Below, piece by piece: positions 1-7,667 of a stretch of 57,973 nt of DNA. The first letter of the stretch is position 1. Each line of letters begins with the position of its first letter. The notes under the pieces were generated by a model. The model was given only the letters and a program-made list of their open reading frames with translations, was not told the DNA's origin and did not search any database. Made by a program: the position numbers and the translations under genes. The DNA lies in assembly GCA_035945995.1 (NCBI GenBank), contig DASYZR010000135.1, positions 1-57,973 of the forward strand, read 5' to 3'. The stretch is from a bacterium (GTDB taxonomy: Bacteria > Sysuimicrobiota > Sysuimicrobiia > Sysuimicrobiales > Segetimicrobiaceae).

Positions 1-127
1 TCCACCCCGTCTCAGGCCATCCACTAAGACAGTACAGGCGGAGGATGGCGGCCGGACATACGGTGCGAGGTTGATCTCGGCTCGGGCAGCCGTCCGATGG
101 GACCCGGGCTGGCACGCGCCCCGGCGG

Positions 128-577
128 TTACGGAGGTGATCCCGGGCCGCTCCGTGTCGGGCGCCTCCGGCGCCGCCGCGGAGCGGCCACGCGTCGGCGG
201 GCCGCGGAGAGCGCGGCGAGCGTCTCGAGGCGGAGCCCGAGACGCCGGCACAGCGCGTCATCCGGCCACCACTGATAGCGCTCGAGATCCACGGTCATGT
301 CCCGCCGGACCCGGACGCCGTCGGTTTCGAGATCCCGTTTGTGGCCGGTGCGGCCGCCCGTGTACCCGGATGCGAGGCCGCCGAAGCGGTTCACGACTCT
401 TCGCCAGGGAAGGCGGCGGCCGCCCTCGTGTGCGATCCATCCCACCTCCCGGCCGGCGCGCGGCCGGCCGGCGAGCAGCGCCAGCTGTCCGTACGTGACG
501 ACGCGGCCGCGCGGCACGCGCCGCAGGACGTCGTAGACGACGCGGCGGAAATCCGAGAGCCTACCGGTCGTGGTCAT
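128..577 (-). CDS. Alkyltransferase-like DNA repair protein (ATL, MGMT-related)
   Basis: The 149-residue protein has the DNA-binding fold of O6-alkylguanine-DNA alkyltransferases. RGRVVTYGQLA is at residues 23-33, and PWRRVV at 57-62 stands where MGMT has PCHRV. The alkyl-accepting cysteine is therefore a tryptophan (W58), the hallmark of ATL proteins, which bind O6-alkylguanine and hand it to nucleotide excision repair instead of reversing it. The arginine-rich C-terminal tail (about residues 115-149) is not part of the family fold. The start overlaps the end of the upstream secreted-protein gene by 17 bp, so the two are probably cotranscribed. The family assignment is firm; the in vivo role is inferred. 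Confidence 0.85.
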   Translation of the reverse strand: MTTTGRLSDFRRVVYDVLRRVPRGRVVTYGQLALLAGRPRAGREVGWIAHEGGRRLPWRRVVNRFGGLASGYTGGRTGHKRDLETDGVRVRRDMTVDLERYQWWPDDALCRRLGLRLETLAALSAARRRVAAPRRRRRRPTRSGPGSPP

Positions 578-962
578 GCTCCCCGGCCGATTCGGGCATA
601 CATCCTTCGACGGTGTTGACGAGACCGGCGACGAAGCCGAAGCCGGGCACCTCGCGGCCGACGACCTCGACGAGATGGCCGTTGAACTCGTCGGCCGTGC
701 CCCGGCCGCGGCCGCACCGCCGGAACCTCGTCATGCGGGTCAGCAGGACGGTGCGTGTGCCCACCGTCGCGAGTTCGATCGCCTGTTGAAGGTAGACGCC
801 GAGGATGCGCTCGATTGAATCGTCCGCATCGCCGGCGGAGCGCACCGCGCCGCCGGCGGATACAACGAGCAGTGTCTCGGCCGGCGCGGGCGCCGGCCCG
901 CCGGTTGCTATCAGCATCGCCGTCAAGAACGCGGCGCCGGCCGTGAGCGCTCCTCGGTTCAT
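561..962 (-). CDS. Small secreted protein of unknown function
   Basis: This 133-residue protein begins with a clear signal peptide: MNRG, a hydrophobic run to about residue 20, then a proline/alanine stretch with a likely cleavage after APAPA. The mature part has two cysteines (RRCGRG and EGCMPE) that could form a disulfide. I recognise no family. It lies upstream of the ATL gene on the same strand. A short dyad about 65 bp upstream of its start (1026-1040) could be an operator. Confidence 0.55.
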   Translation of the reverse strand: MNRGALTAGAAFLTAMLIATGGPAPAPAETLLVVSAGGAVRSAGDADDSIERILGVYLQQAIELATVGTRTVLLTRMTRFRRCGRGRGTADEFNGHLVEVVGREVPGFGFVAGLVNTVEGCMPESAGEHDHDR

Positions 963-1353
963 GCGGGATGGTTCACTGCGGCCGCGGTCCGTCCCCCCGG
1001 CGGCGGGAAACGTCCGCGCCGGCTGTGAGAATTGTTCTCAGCGCCGAGGCGCGGAGTAGGGCGTCCGGGTGAGACGGGGCTATCGTTCCGCTGTGCGGAA
1101 CGCTCGCCAGGCCGCAACGGACGCCCGTTCGGAAGGGTTTTGCTCGCGAACTTGCAACCCGCTAAGTGGAGGGCGGGCCGGGGAGATTCCCTCGATTCCA
1201 AGGCCTCAAGGCCCGGACCCTCGCGTTATCTCCTTTTCTTGAAAATTTTCTCGGTTTCCCAGCAGGAAAATAGTAACGACTGTCGTATGTGCGTAAACCG
1301 AGGGGCAGAGTGGCCCCCCTGGACACTAAAAATCGAAAGGAGGGCCCCGTTTC
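963..1353. other. Non-coding intergenic stretch between divergent genes
   Basis: I see no convincing gene in these 391 bp. Visible elements are the dyad at 1026-1040, a perfect 8-bp hairpin CGTTCCGC/GCGGAACG with a 3-nt loop at 1084-1102, and an A/T-rich island around 1231-1275 with the palindrome GAAAATTTTC at 1241-1250. The A/T-rich part is the likely promoter zone of the following mini-gene, but no good -35/-10 pair stands out. Confidence 0.5.
1026..1040. promoter_or_regulatory. Possible operator dyad
   Basis: A perfect inverted repeat, TGAGAA-TTG-TTCTCA, lies 64-78 bp upstream of the secreted-protein gene that starts at 962 on the minus strand. The position suits a repressor or activator site. 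No known consensus is claimed. Confidence 0.3.
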
Positions 1354-1398
1354 ATGGCAGCTAAGAAGAAGGCAGCCAAAAAGGGCAAGAAGCGCTAA
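1354..1398 (+). CDS. 14-residue lysine-rich mini-protein
   Basis: A complete short reading frame encodes MAAKKKAAKKGKKR. A strong ribosome binding site (AAAGGAGG, 1336-1343) lies 10 nt before the ATG, and a GC-rich hairpin at 1422-1458 follows the stop. A good RBS, a terminator-like stem and an unbroken basic composition together argue for a real translated gene. The sequence resembles the basic tails of histone-like, nucleic-acid-binding proteins, so nucleic acid or polyphosphate binding is a guess. It is far too short for standard gene callers. Confidence 0.6.
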   Translation: MAAKKKAAKKGKKR

Positions 1399-1421
1399 AT
1401 CGCGTTTTACCCGGGTTTCAC

Positions 1422-1458
1422 CCGGAGGGCGCTGTCCGCCGAGGACAGGGCCCTCCGG
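1422..1458. terminator. Hairpin after the mini-gene
   Basis: CCGGAGGGCGCTGTCC (1422-1437) pairs with GGACAGGGCCCTCCGG (1443-1458) with one mismatch and a 5-nt loop. No long U-tract follows. It lies between the 14-residue gene and the regulator starting at 1507, so it is a plausible terminator or attenuator. Confidence 0.5.
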
Positions 1459-1506
1459 CCGTCTGTCACGACGCCTCCGCCGTTTCGTCTCCCTCGGGGA
1501 CTCCGC

Positions 1507-3924
1507 ATGACCTCCTCCGGAACCGGACCCGCTCCGCATAACCTGCCCGCCGAACTGACGACCTTCATCGGGCGCCGGCGAGAGATCGCGCAGGTGAAGG
1601 CGTTCGTCTCCCGGACGCGCCTGTTGACGCTCATCGGCGCCGGGGGCGCCGGCAAGTCGCGCCTCGCCTTGCGTGTCGCGACCGAGCTCGTTGAGAGTGT
1701 TCCGGACGGCGCGTGGATCGTCGAGCTCGCTTCGCTGGCCGACCCGGCGCTCGTCCCGCAGCGCACGGCGGCCGCGCTCGACGTCCCCGAGCAGCCCGGG
1801 CGCGGAGTGGACGAGACCCTAGTGGAGGCGCTGCGGTCCAAGTCGCTCCTGCTCGTGCTCGACAATTGCGAACACCTCGCCGAGACCTGCGCGGACCTCG
1901 CCGGCCGGTTGCTGCGCAGCTGTCCCAATCTCCGGATTCTCGCGACGAGCCGGACTCCGCTCGGCGTGCCCGGTGAGACTCTGTGGCGGGTACCGTCGTT
2001 GTCGCTCCCGGATCCTGCCGGCGCCGCATCCGTCGACGAGGTGGAACGGTCCGAAGCCGTCCGGCTCTTCGTCGAGCGGGCGCGGGCCGGTGACCCGGCC
2101 TTCGCGCTGACGCCCGACAACGCGGCCGCCGTGGCCCAGGTGTGTCACCGCCTCGACGGGATGCCGCTGGCCATCGAATTGGCCGCGGCGCGCACCAACG
2201 TGCTGTCCGTCGAACAGATCGCGGCGCGTCTCGACGATCGGTTCGGGCTGCTGACCGGGGGAAGCGCGGCCGGCCTGCCCCGGCACCAGACGCTGCGCGC
2301 CACGATGGAGTGGAGTGACGGGCTGCTCGCTGAGCGCGAGCGGACGGTGCTGCGCCGGTTGTCCGTCTTTGCCGGCGGGTGGACGCTTGACGCGGCGGAG
2401 GCCGTGTGCGCCGGCGACGGTGTCGAGCGGGCCGAGGTGCTCGATGCGCTGAGCCGGCTCGTCGACGGTTCTCTCGTCATCGCGGAGACGCGGCACGGGG
2501 CGGCCCGGTACTGGATGCTGGAAACCGTCAGGCAGTACGGCCGCGATCGGTCGGCGGGGACGGACGACGCGGACCGGACCCGCCGCCGGCATTTGGCGTG
2601 GTATCTCGCCTTGGCGGAAGAGGCGGACGAGGGTCTCCGCGGGCCGCATGAAGCACTCTGGTTGGGGCGGCTGGAGACCGAACACGACAACCTCCTGGCG
2701 GCGCTGGACTGTGCCAGAACGGGTGCGGACGGCGAGCAGGCCGAGGTCCGGCTCGTCCGGGCATTGGAGTGGTTTTGGCACATCGTGGGATACTGGACCG
2801 AAGGCCGCGCGAGGCTCGAAGCGGTGCTCGCGCGGGCGGGCGGGGCATCGGCGCTCCTGCCCAAGGTCTTCGTGGGCGCCACGCGGTTGGCGTATCGGCA
2901 GGGCGATCGCCTGCGCGCGCGGGCGCGGTGCGAGGAAGGTCTGGCGGTGTCTCGTCGGGTCGGGGATCGCTCCGGGGAGGCGTGCTGCCTTCTGTGGCTG
3001 GGGATCCTCGCGATGGTCGAAGACGACGTCGATCGCGCGGCGCCCTTGCTCGAGGAGAGCCTCGCCTTGTACCGCGCGCTCCAAGACGGCTGGTGGACGG
3101 TCGAGGCGCTGTCGTTCCTCGGGAGTCTTGCGGTGATGCGGGGCGATTACGACCGGGCCCGGGCGCTCCATGAGGAGAGTCTCGCCGTCGCCCGGCAGAC
3201 CGGGAACCGCAACAACATCACTACGGCCCTCCGCAACCTCGGCCACCTGGCCCTCCGCCGGGGCGACGATGAACGCGCCGCGGCCTACTATTCGGAGAGC
3301 CTGCAACTCTGCAGAAACGCGGAAATCGTGACGGTCGTCGTCGATTCCCGCGAGCCTCTGGAGGGGCGATCCGGGGCGCCGGCGGTCCTGTTGCTGCCCG
3401 GGGTGATTACCGAGTGCCTCGACGGCTTGGCGCGCGTGGCCTGCGTACGCGGGGCGTATGAGGACGCGGCCGCGTTGTTCGGTGCTGCGGAGGCATCGCT
3501 TGAGAGTCTCGGCGGCCAGCTGCCGCTGTGGTCTGATATCGCCGAACACGACCGCTATACTGCGGCGGCGCGCACCGCACTCGGAGATGCGCGGTTCGCG
3601 GCCGCCCGCGCACAAGGCCGCGCGATGACCCTCGCGCAGGCGGTGGACTTTGCGTTGGCCGCGACGGCGGGGAGTCCGCCTCCGGTCCGCGCCGGGCGGC
3701 CCGCCGGCGAGGCCGGCGCGTTGACGGCGCGGGAGCGAGAGGTGGCCGGGCTGGTCGCGCAAGGCCTGACCAATCGTGAGATCGCCGCCGCGCTCGTGGT
3801 CGCGGAACGCACGGCCGAAACGCACGTGCAGAACATCCTCAACAAATTGGGGTTCGGCTCGCGGGCCCAGATTGCCGCGTGGGCGGCGGAGCGAGGGTTG
3901 ACGAAGCCCGTCGGGCCGCGGTAG
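1507..3924 (+). CDS. Large ATPase transcriptional regulator, AAA/NB-ARC + TPR + LuxR HTH
   Basis: At 805 residues this is a cytoplasmic signal-transducing ATPase regulator. The P-loop GAGGAGKS is at residues 44-51 and a Walker B-like LLLVLDNCEH at about residue 115. A winged-helix and TPR-like region fills about residues 280-640. The C-terminal LuxR helix-turn-helix (LTAREREVAGL ... TNREIA) spans about residues 739-800. The architecture matches LAL/AfsR-like regulators, in which the repeats sense a ligand or partner and ATP binding gates DNA binding. It stands alone, so its targets are unknown. The ATG is the first good start after the hairpin; the RBS is weak. Confidence 0.85.
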   Translation: MTSSGTGPAPHNLPAELTTFIGRRREIAQVKAFVSRTRLLTLIGAGGAGKSRLALRVATELVESVPDGAWIVELASLADPALVPQRTAAALDVPEQPGRGVDETLVEALRSKSLLLVLDNCEHLAETCADLAGRLLRSCPNLRILATSRTPLGVPGETLWRVPSLSLPDPAGAASVDEVERSEAVRLFVERARAGDPAFALTPDNAAAVAQVCHRLDGMPLAIELAAARTNVLSVEQIAARLDDRFGLLTGGSAAGLPRHQTLRATMEWSDGLLAERERTVLRRLSVFAGGWTLDAAEAVCAGDGVERAEVLDALSRLVDGSLVIAETRHGAARYWMLETVRQYGRDRSAGTDDADRTRRRHLAWYLALAEEADEGLRGPHEALWLGRLETEHDNLLAALDCARTGADGEQAEVRLVRALEWFWHIVGYWTEGRARLEAVLARAGGASALLPKVFVGATRLAYRQGDRLRARARCEEGLAVSRRVGDRSGEACCLLWLGILAMVEDDVDRAAPLLEESLALYRALQDGWWTVEALSFLGSLAVMRGDYDRARALHEESLAVARQTGNRNNITTALRNLGHLALRRGDDERAAAYYSESLQLCRNAEIVTVVVDSREPLEGRSGAPAVLLLPGVITECLDGLARVACVRGAYEDAAALFGAAEASLESLGGQLPLWSDIAEHDRYTAAARTALGDARFAAARAQGRAMTLAQAVDFALAATAGSPPPVRAGRPAGEAGALTAREREVAGLVAQGLTNREIAAALVVAERTAETHVQNILNKLGFGSRAQIAAWAAERGLTKPVGPR

Positions 3925-4050
3925 CCGCCACGTAGCTCCGCCTTCGGGCCCAAAGATACGTACCGGCTACGGGGTTTCCTCGATGCCTCGGGCCCCGTCC
4001 CTTCCTATAGTGGTCCTGCCACGACCACGCCAACGGGAGGGATGCCGGGC

Positions 4051-4326
4051 ATGCCAAAGTACGTGATCGAGCGCGATCTCGCCGGCGCGGGCACGCTGTC
4101 GCCTCACGAGCTCCGTGCCATTTCTCAGAAGTCCTGCGCGGTCCTGAACCAGATGGGCCCCGAGATCCAATGGGTCCACAGTTATATCACGGACGACAAG
4201 ATCTACTGTCTGTACGTCGCGCCGAACAAGGCGATGGTGCGCGAGCACGCCCTGAAGGGTGGGTTCCCCGCCAACCGCGTGTCGGCGGTCCTGACGACCA
4301 TCGACCCGACGACGGCGGAGGTCTAG
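4051..4326 (+). CDS. DUF4242 small protein
   Basis: This compact 91-residue alpha/beta protein of the DUF4242 type contains MPKYVIERDL, a WVHSYITDDKIYCLY strand pair, and a REHALKGGFPANRV helix. Members include small nickel-binding proteins, but no reaction is established for this one. Two in-frame ATGs exist at 4042 and 4051; GGGAGG (4035-4040) is 1 nt from the first and 10 nt from the second, so 4051 is preferred. It is followed after 11 bp by two secreted-protein genes and probably forms an operon with them. Confidence 0.7.
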   Translation: MPKYVIERDLAGAGTLSPHELRAISQKSCAVLNQMGPEIQWVHSYITDDKIYCLYVAPNKAMVREHALKGGFPANRVSAVLTTIDPTTAEV

Positions 4327-4337
4327 GAGGCGCGCCA

Positions 4338-4922
4338 ATGTGGAGACGTGTGCGGAGGACGGGTACTCTGATGCTGGCCGCGGCCGCGGTCTGGAGCGTG
4401 GGACTCGCCGCCTCGACGGCGCAATCCGCGCCGGACAGTGGCGTCGGCGCGCAACTCGCCGCGGCCCGGCTGGCGACGGCGAAGTACGCCACGGATCTGG
4501 CCCGGGCCGAGGCGGACGGCTACACGATCATCACGCCCATGATTCCCAACATGGGCTACCATTTTCTGAATCCGAAGATCCAGGGGTTCGACGTTACGAA
4601 GCCGCCGATTCTGGTCTACGTCCGGAAGGGCGGCGTCTGGCAGCTCGTCGCCCTCGAGTGGGTATGGCCCAAGACGCCGGCCGCGCCGCCGCTCCGCGGA
4701 GTCCGGTACGGCTCCTTCGGCGCTGCGTGCCACTACGCGGACGGATCCTTCCTCCCGTCCGGCATGGAAGTCATGTGCGCCAAGAAGAATCCCGAAACGG
4801 GCGCCGCCTTCGCGTTCTGGCATCCGCCGCTCGTGACGCTCCACGTCTGGATCTGGTATCCGAATCCGGGCGGGGTGTTCGGGGAGTTCAACCCGTTGCT
4901 GACGCCGTTCAACCGTGAGTGA
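4338..4922 (+). CDS. Secreted protein of unknown function
   Basis: This 194-residue protein has an N-terminal signal peptide (MWRRVRRTG, then an alanine/valine-rich run, cleavage near AQSA). The mature part has a conserved-looking block, PMIPNMGYHFLNP, and a tryptophan-rich C-terminus with HPPLVTLHVWIWYPNP, resembling unnamed periplasmic proteins found beside cupredoxins. The start is fixed by TAGGAGG (4324-4330), 7 nt ahead. The stop overlaps the start of the cupredoxin gene by 8 bp, so translation is probably coupled and the two products may act together outside the membrane. Confidence 0.7.
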   Translation: MWRRVRRTGTLMLAAAAVWSVGLAASTAQSAPDSGVGAQLAAARLATAKYATDLARAEADGYTIITPMIPNMGYHFLNPKIQGFDVTKPPILVYVRKGGVWQLVALEWVWPKTPAAPPLRGVRYGSFGAACHYADGSFLPSGMEVMCAKKNPETGAAFAFWHPPLVTLHVWIWYPNPGGVFGEFNPLLTPFNRE

Positions 4923-5418
4923 CGGAAGCCGGGGAAGGGCGCGCCGCGCCCTTCCCCGCTGCTGGCGTCGAGCCGCCCTCGCCGCCCTCGTCGCAGGCGC
5001 GCCCTTCTGGTGCCCCGTCCCACCGTCGACGGCCGCCGCCGCGTCCGCCCGGTCCGTCGCGTCGGTCGCGGGCGGGACCCTGCCGGCCTCGGCCCAGACG
5101 GTGCGCGTCGAGACGGCCGAATTCGTGTTTCGCCCGGCCGTGATCGCGGTGAGCGCAGGCCGTCCCGTTCGCCTCGTCTTCGCGAATCGCGGAAGGCTGG
5201 CCCACCAGTTCCAGGCGGACTACCTGCGCGCGCTCCCGGCGCGGATCTGGGATGACGCGACGCTCGCGGAGGTCCAGGGCGTCACCCTCGTTCGGGTCGA
5301 GCCCGCCGGCACGGCGTCGATCGAGTTCTATCCCCGGCGCCGGGGCCGCTTCGTCTTCGCCTGTACGATCGAGGGCCACCGCGAGGCGGGCATGCGGGGC
5401 GTGCTCGAGGTGAAGTGA
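4915..5418 (+). CDS. Secreted cupredoxin-like copper protein
   Basis: The 167-residue protein has an N-terminal export signal and one cupredoxin domain (about residues 62-167). All four type 1 copper ligands are visible: H97 (LAHQF), C150 (FVFACTI), H155 (EGH) and M160 (EAGM). An insertion between H97 and the C-terminal ligand loop carries an RIWDDATLAEV helix. The expected role is electron transfer or copper handling in the periplasm or cell envelope. It starts with GTG, overlapping the upstream secreted-protein gene. Confidence 0.8.
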   Translation: MSDGSRGRARRALPRCWRRAALAALVAGAPFWCPVPPSTAAAASARSVASVAGGTLPASAQTVRVETAEFVFRPAVIAVSAGRPVRLVFANRGRLAHQFQADYLRALPARIWDDATLAEVQGVTLVRVEPAGTASIEFYPRRRGRFVFACTIEGHREAGMRGVLEVK

Positions 5419-5461
5419 CCCCACGCTCCGCATGGTCTCCCCGCGCCCCGCGCAAGGGCCT

Positions 5462-5482
5462 GCCCCGCGCTCCGCGCGGGGC
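5462..5482. terminator. Short perfect GC hairpin after the cupredoxin gene
   Basis: GCCCCGCGC (5462-5470) and GCGCGGGGC (5474-5482) form a 9-bp perfect stem with a 3-nt loop. It sits between the cupredoxin stop and the aminopeptidase start and has no U-tract. It could be a terminator or a processing stem. Confidence 0.35.
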
Positions 5483-5519
5483 GGAGGATGCGCTCCCGTC
5501 GGGGCGGAAGCGGCATCGC

Positions 5520-6626
5520 ATGGCGGATCCCCGGATCGACAAATTGGCCCGCGTGCTCGTCCATTACTCGATGAAGGTCCGGAAGGGCGACCTCGTCCGG
5601 ATCGGGGGCACCGCGCTCGCCGCGCCCCACATCGCCGCTGCGTACCGGGAAGTGCTCCTCGCCGGCGGCCACCCGGCGGTGCGGTGCACGGTCGACGGCA
5701 TCGAGGAAGCGTACTACAAGCTCGCGACCGACGAGCAGCTGCGGTTCGTGTCCGAGCTCGACCGGCGCGAAGTCGACACCCTCGACTGCGAGCTGCGGTA
5801 CCTCGGCGCGTACAACACGCGCGCCCTCACCGGCGTGCCGCCCGACCGGATGCGGCTCCGCCGCGAGGCGATGCGCGACCTGATGAGCCGCTTCATGGAG
5901 CGGGCGGCCAGGCACGAGCTGCGCTGGTGTCTCACCCAGGCGCCGGCGCAGGCGGACGCGCAGGAAGGGGAGATGTCCCTTCGGGAGTACGAGGACTTCG
6001 TCTACACGGCGGGGCACCTCGACAAGGACGACCCGGTCGCGGAGTGGGAGCGGGTGGAGCGTGAGCAGGCGGCGGTCTGTGCCCGGCTCGGCACGGTCAA
6101 GACGATTCGCATCGTGGCCCCCGACACGGACCTCACGGTCGGCGTCGCCGGCCGGACATGGATCAGCGCGGCCGGCGAGCACAACTTTCCCGACGGCGAG
6201 GTCTTCACCGGCCCGGTCGAGACCGCGACCAACGGGACGGTGCGCTTTACGTTTCCGGCGATCTACGGCGGCCGCGAAGTCGCCGGCATCCGCCTCACGT
6301 TCAAGGAGGGGCGGGTCACCGACGCGCGCGCCGACAAGGGCGAAGAGTTTCTGCGGTCGATGCTGGACATCGACGCCGGGGCCCGGGTGCTCGGGGAATT
6401 CGCGTTCGGCCTCAACTACGAGATCCCGCGGTTTACGCGGAACATTCTCTTCGACGAAAAGATCGGCGGCACGCTCCACATGGCCCTCGGGGCCGCGTAC
6501 CCCGACACCGGCGGCAAAAACGTCTCCGGCCTCCACTGGGACATGATCCTCGACCTGCGGGCCGGCGGGGCCGAGGCGCTCGCCGACGGCGAGGTGATCT
6601 ACCGCAACGGGCGGTTTCTCGGCTGA
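5520..6626 (+). CDS. M29-family (thermophilic type) metallo-aminopeptidase
   Basis: The 368-residue protein matches aminopeptidase T/AmpS (MEROPS M29) in length and order. It begins MADPRIDKLARVLVHYSMKVRKGD; the central part has GRTWISAAGEHNFPDGEVFTGP with its E/H metal-binding block, and the end has GTLHMALGAAYPDTGG and NVSGLHWDMI, which carry further metal ligands. It removes N-terminal residues from peptides in the cytoplasm using two metal ions. The ATG at 5520 is chosen because the upstream 35 codons are low-complexity Arg/Pro/Ala sequence. The RBS is poor. It converges on the SDR gene with a 1-bp gap. Confidence 0.85.
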   Translation: MADPRIDKLARVLVHYSMKVRKGDLVRIGGTALAAPHIAAAYREVLLAGGHPAVRCTVDGIEEAYYKLATDEQLRFVSELDRREVDTLDCELRYLGAYNTRALTGVPPDRMRLRREAMRDLMSRFMERAARHELRWCLTQAPAQADAQEGEMSLREYEDFVYTAGHLDKDDPVAEWERVEREQAAVCARLGTVKTIRIVAPDTDLTVGVAGRTWISAAGEHNFPDGEVFTGPVETATNGTVRFTFPAIYGGREVAGIRLTFKEGRVTDARADKGEEFLRSMLDIDAGARVLGEFAFGLNYEIPRFTRNILFDEKIGGTLHMALGAAYPDTGGKNVSGLHWDMILDLRAGGAEALADGEVIYRNGRFLG

Positions 6627-6627
6627 C

Positions 6628-7374
6628 TCACCGGATCAGTATCCCGCCGTTTACGTCGAGCGTCGCCCCGGTGATCCAGTCCGATCGGCGCGAGGCCAGG
6701 AACAGCGCGGCGTCCGCGACGTCCGCCGGCGTGCCGTCCCGCGGCACGGCGCGGCCCGCGTTCCACGCGGCGAAGAGCTCCGGGGCGTACTGGCGCGTCT
6801 GGTCGGTCAGAATCGGGCCCGGCGCGATCGCGTTGACGTAGATCCCGGCGTCCCCGAGCTCTCTCGCGAGCGTCTGGGTCAGGCCGATCATCGCGGCCTT
6901 GGCCGCGGCGTAGTTGACCCCGACGCCGGGCCGCCCCGTCCGGGCGGCGAGGGACGAGACGTTGACGATCTTGCCGCGGCGCTGCCGCCGCATTGCCGGT
7001 ACGGCGGCCCGGCAGCAGATGAACGTACCCGTGACGTGCACCCGCATCACCGACTCGAACATCTCGACCGTCATCTCGTCGATCGGCCGGTGGCGCGAGA
7101 TCCCGGCGTTGTTGACGAGCACGTCGAGGCGGCCGAACCGCGCGAGCGTTTCCGACACCGCCCGGTCCACCGCGGACTCACTCGTGACGTCGACCGGAGC
7201 GCCGAGCACCGCAGTACCGTGGGAGTCCAGGCGGGCGGCGGCCTCCGCGGCCGCGTCGCCATCGACGTCCCACACCACGACCCGGGCGCCCTCGGCGAAG
7301 AACCGTTCGGCGATGGCCCGCCCGAGGCCGCGCCCGGCGCCGGTGACCACCGCCACAAGGCCGTCCAGCTCCAC
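6628..7374 (-). CDS. Short-chain dehydrogenase/reductase
   Basis: A classical SDR of 248 residues. The cofactor loop TGAGRGLG is at 11-18, NNAG at 88-91, the catalytic serines at 140-141 and YxxxK at Y155/K159. The C-terminus DWITGATLDVNGG is typical of FabG-like enzymes. Asp36 and Asp38 after the second strand (VVVWDVDGD) favour NAD(H). The substrate cannot be told. The GTG at 7374 has a GAGG-containing RBS that overlaps the upstream stop, and it gives the family's usual length; the longer open frame upstream is a shadow of the neighbouring gene. Last gene of the trxB operon. Confidence 0.85.
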   Translation of the reverse strand: MELDGLVAVVTGAGRGLGRAIAERFFAEGARVVVWDVDGDAAAEAAARLDSHGTAVLGAPVDVTSESAVDRAVSETLARFGRLDVLVNNAGISRHRPIDEMTVEMFESVMRVHVTGTFICCRAAVPAMRRQRRGKIVNVSSLAARTGRPGVGVNYAAAKAAMIGLTQTLARELGDAGIYVNAIAPGPILTDQTRQYAPELFAAWNAGRAVPRDGTPADVADAALFLASRRSDWITGATLDVNGGILIR

Positions 7375-7382
7375 CCGGCGCC

Positions 7383-7667
7383 TCAGCGGTCCCGGAACGC
7401 TTCCTCGACGAACGCGGTGAGTTTTTCGAACTCGGCCTGCGTCTGTTCGCTCACGGTCTCCGCCATTTCGGCGAACCGCGGCCCCTCGTGCGCCTTCACC
7501 TGGATGTTCGCGAGCATCATGCTCTCGAGCTCCTGCAGCAGCGCGAGCACGTCGTCCTTGGCGTAGGGGCCCCACTCGCCGGCGGCGAGCCGCCGGAGAA
7601 ACTCGTCGAGCGGCACCATCTCGTCCTGGCAGGTCTGCTGGTAGATCTCCCAGAGCGCCTCGTTCAT
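7383..7667 (-). CDS. Small acidic helical protein, unknown
   Basis: This 94-residue protein (MNEALWEIYQQTCQDEMVPL...) is rich in Glu, Leu and Ala and is predicted to be mostly helical, with a possible coiled coil around TVSEQTQAEFEKLTAFVEEAF. It has no recognised domain. Its ATG overlaps the thioredoxin reductase stop (ATGA at 7664-7667), and the SDR starts 8 bp after its stop, so it sits in a tightly coupled three-gene operon. A redox-linked accessory role is only a contextual guess. Confidence 0.65.
   Translation of the reverse strand: MNEALWEIYQQTCQDEMVPLDEFLRRLAAGEWGPYAKDDVLALLQELESMMLANIQVKAHEGPRFAEMAETVSEQTQAEFEKLTAFVEEAFRDR

Noticed and set aside
1084-1102. CGTTCCGC/GCGGAACG hairpin as an SOS box
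   Set aside because: The Gram-positive LexA site has GAAC first and GTTC second; here the order is reversed, so it is only a hairpin.
1819-3825. 668-codon antisense ORF opposite the LuxR-type ATPase
   Set aside because: Same reason: it mirrors a real gene with clear domains and has no motif of its own.
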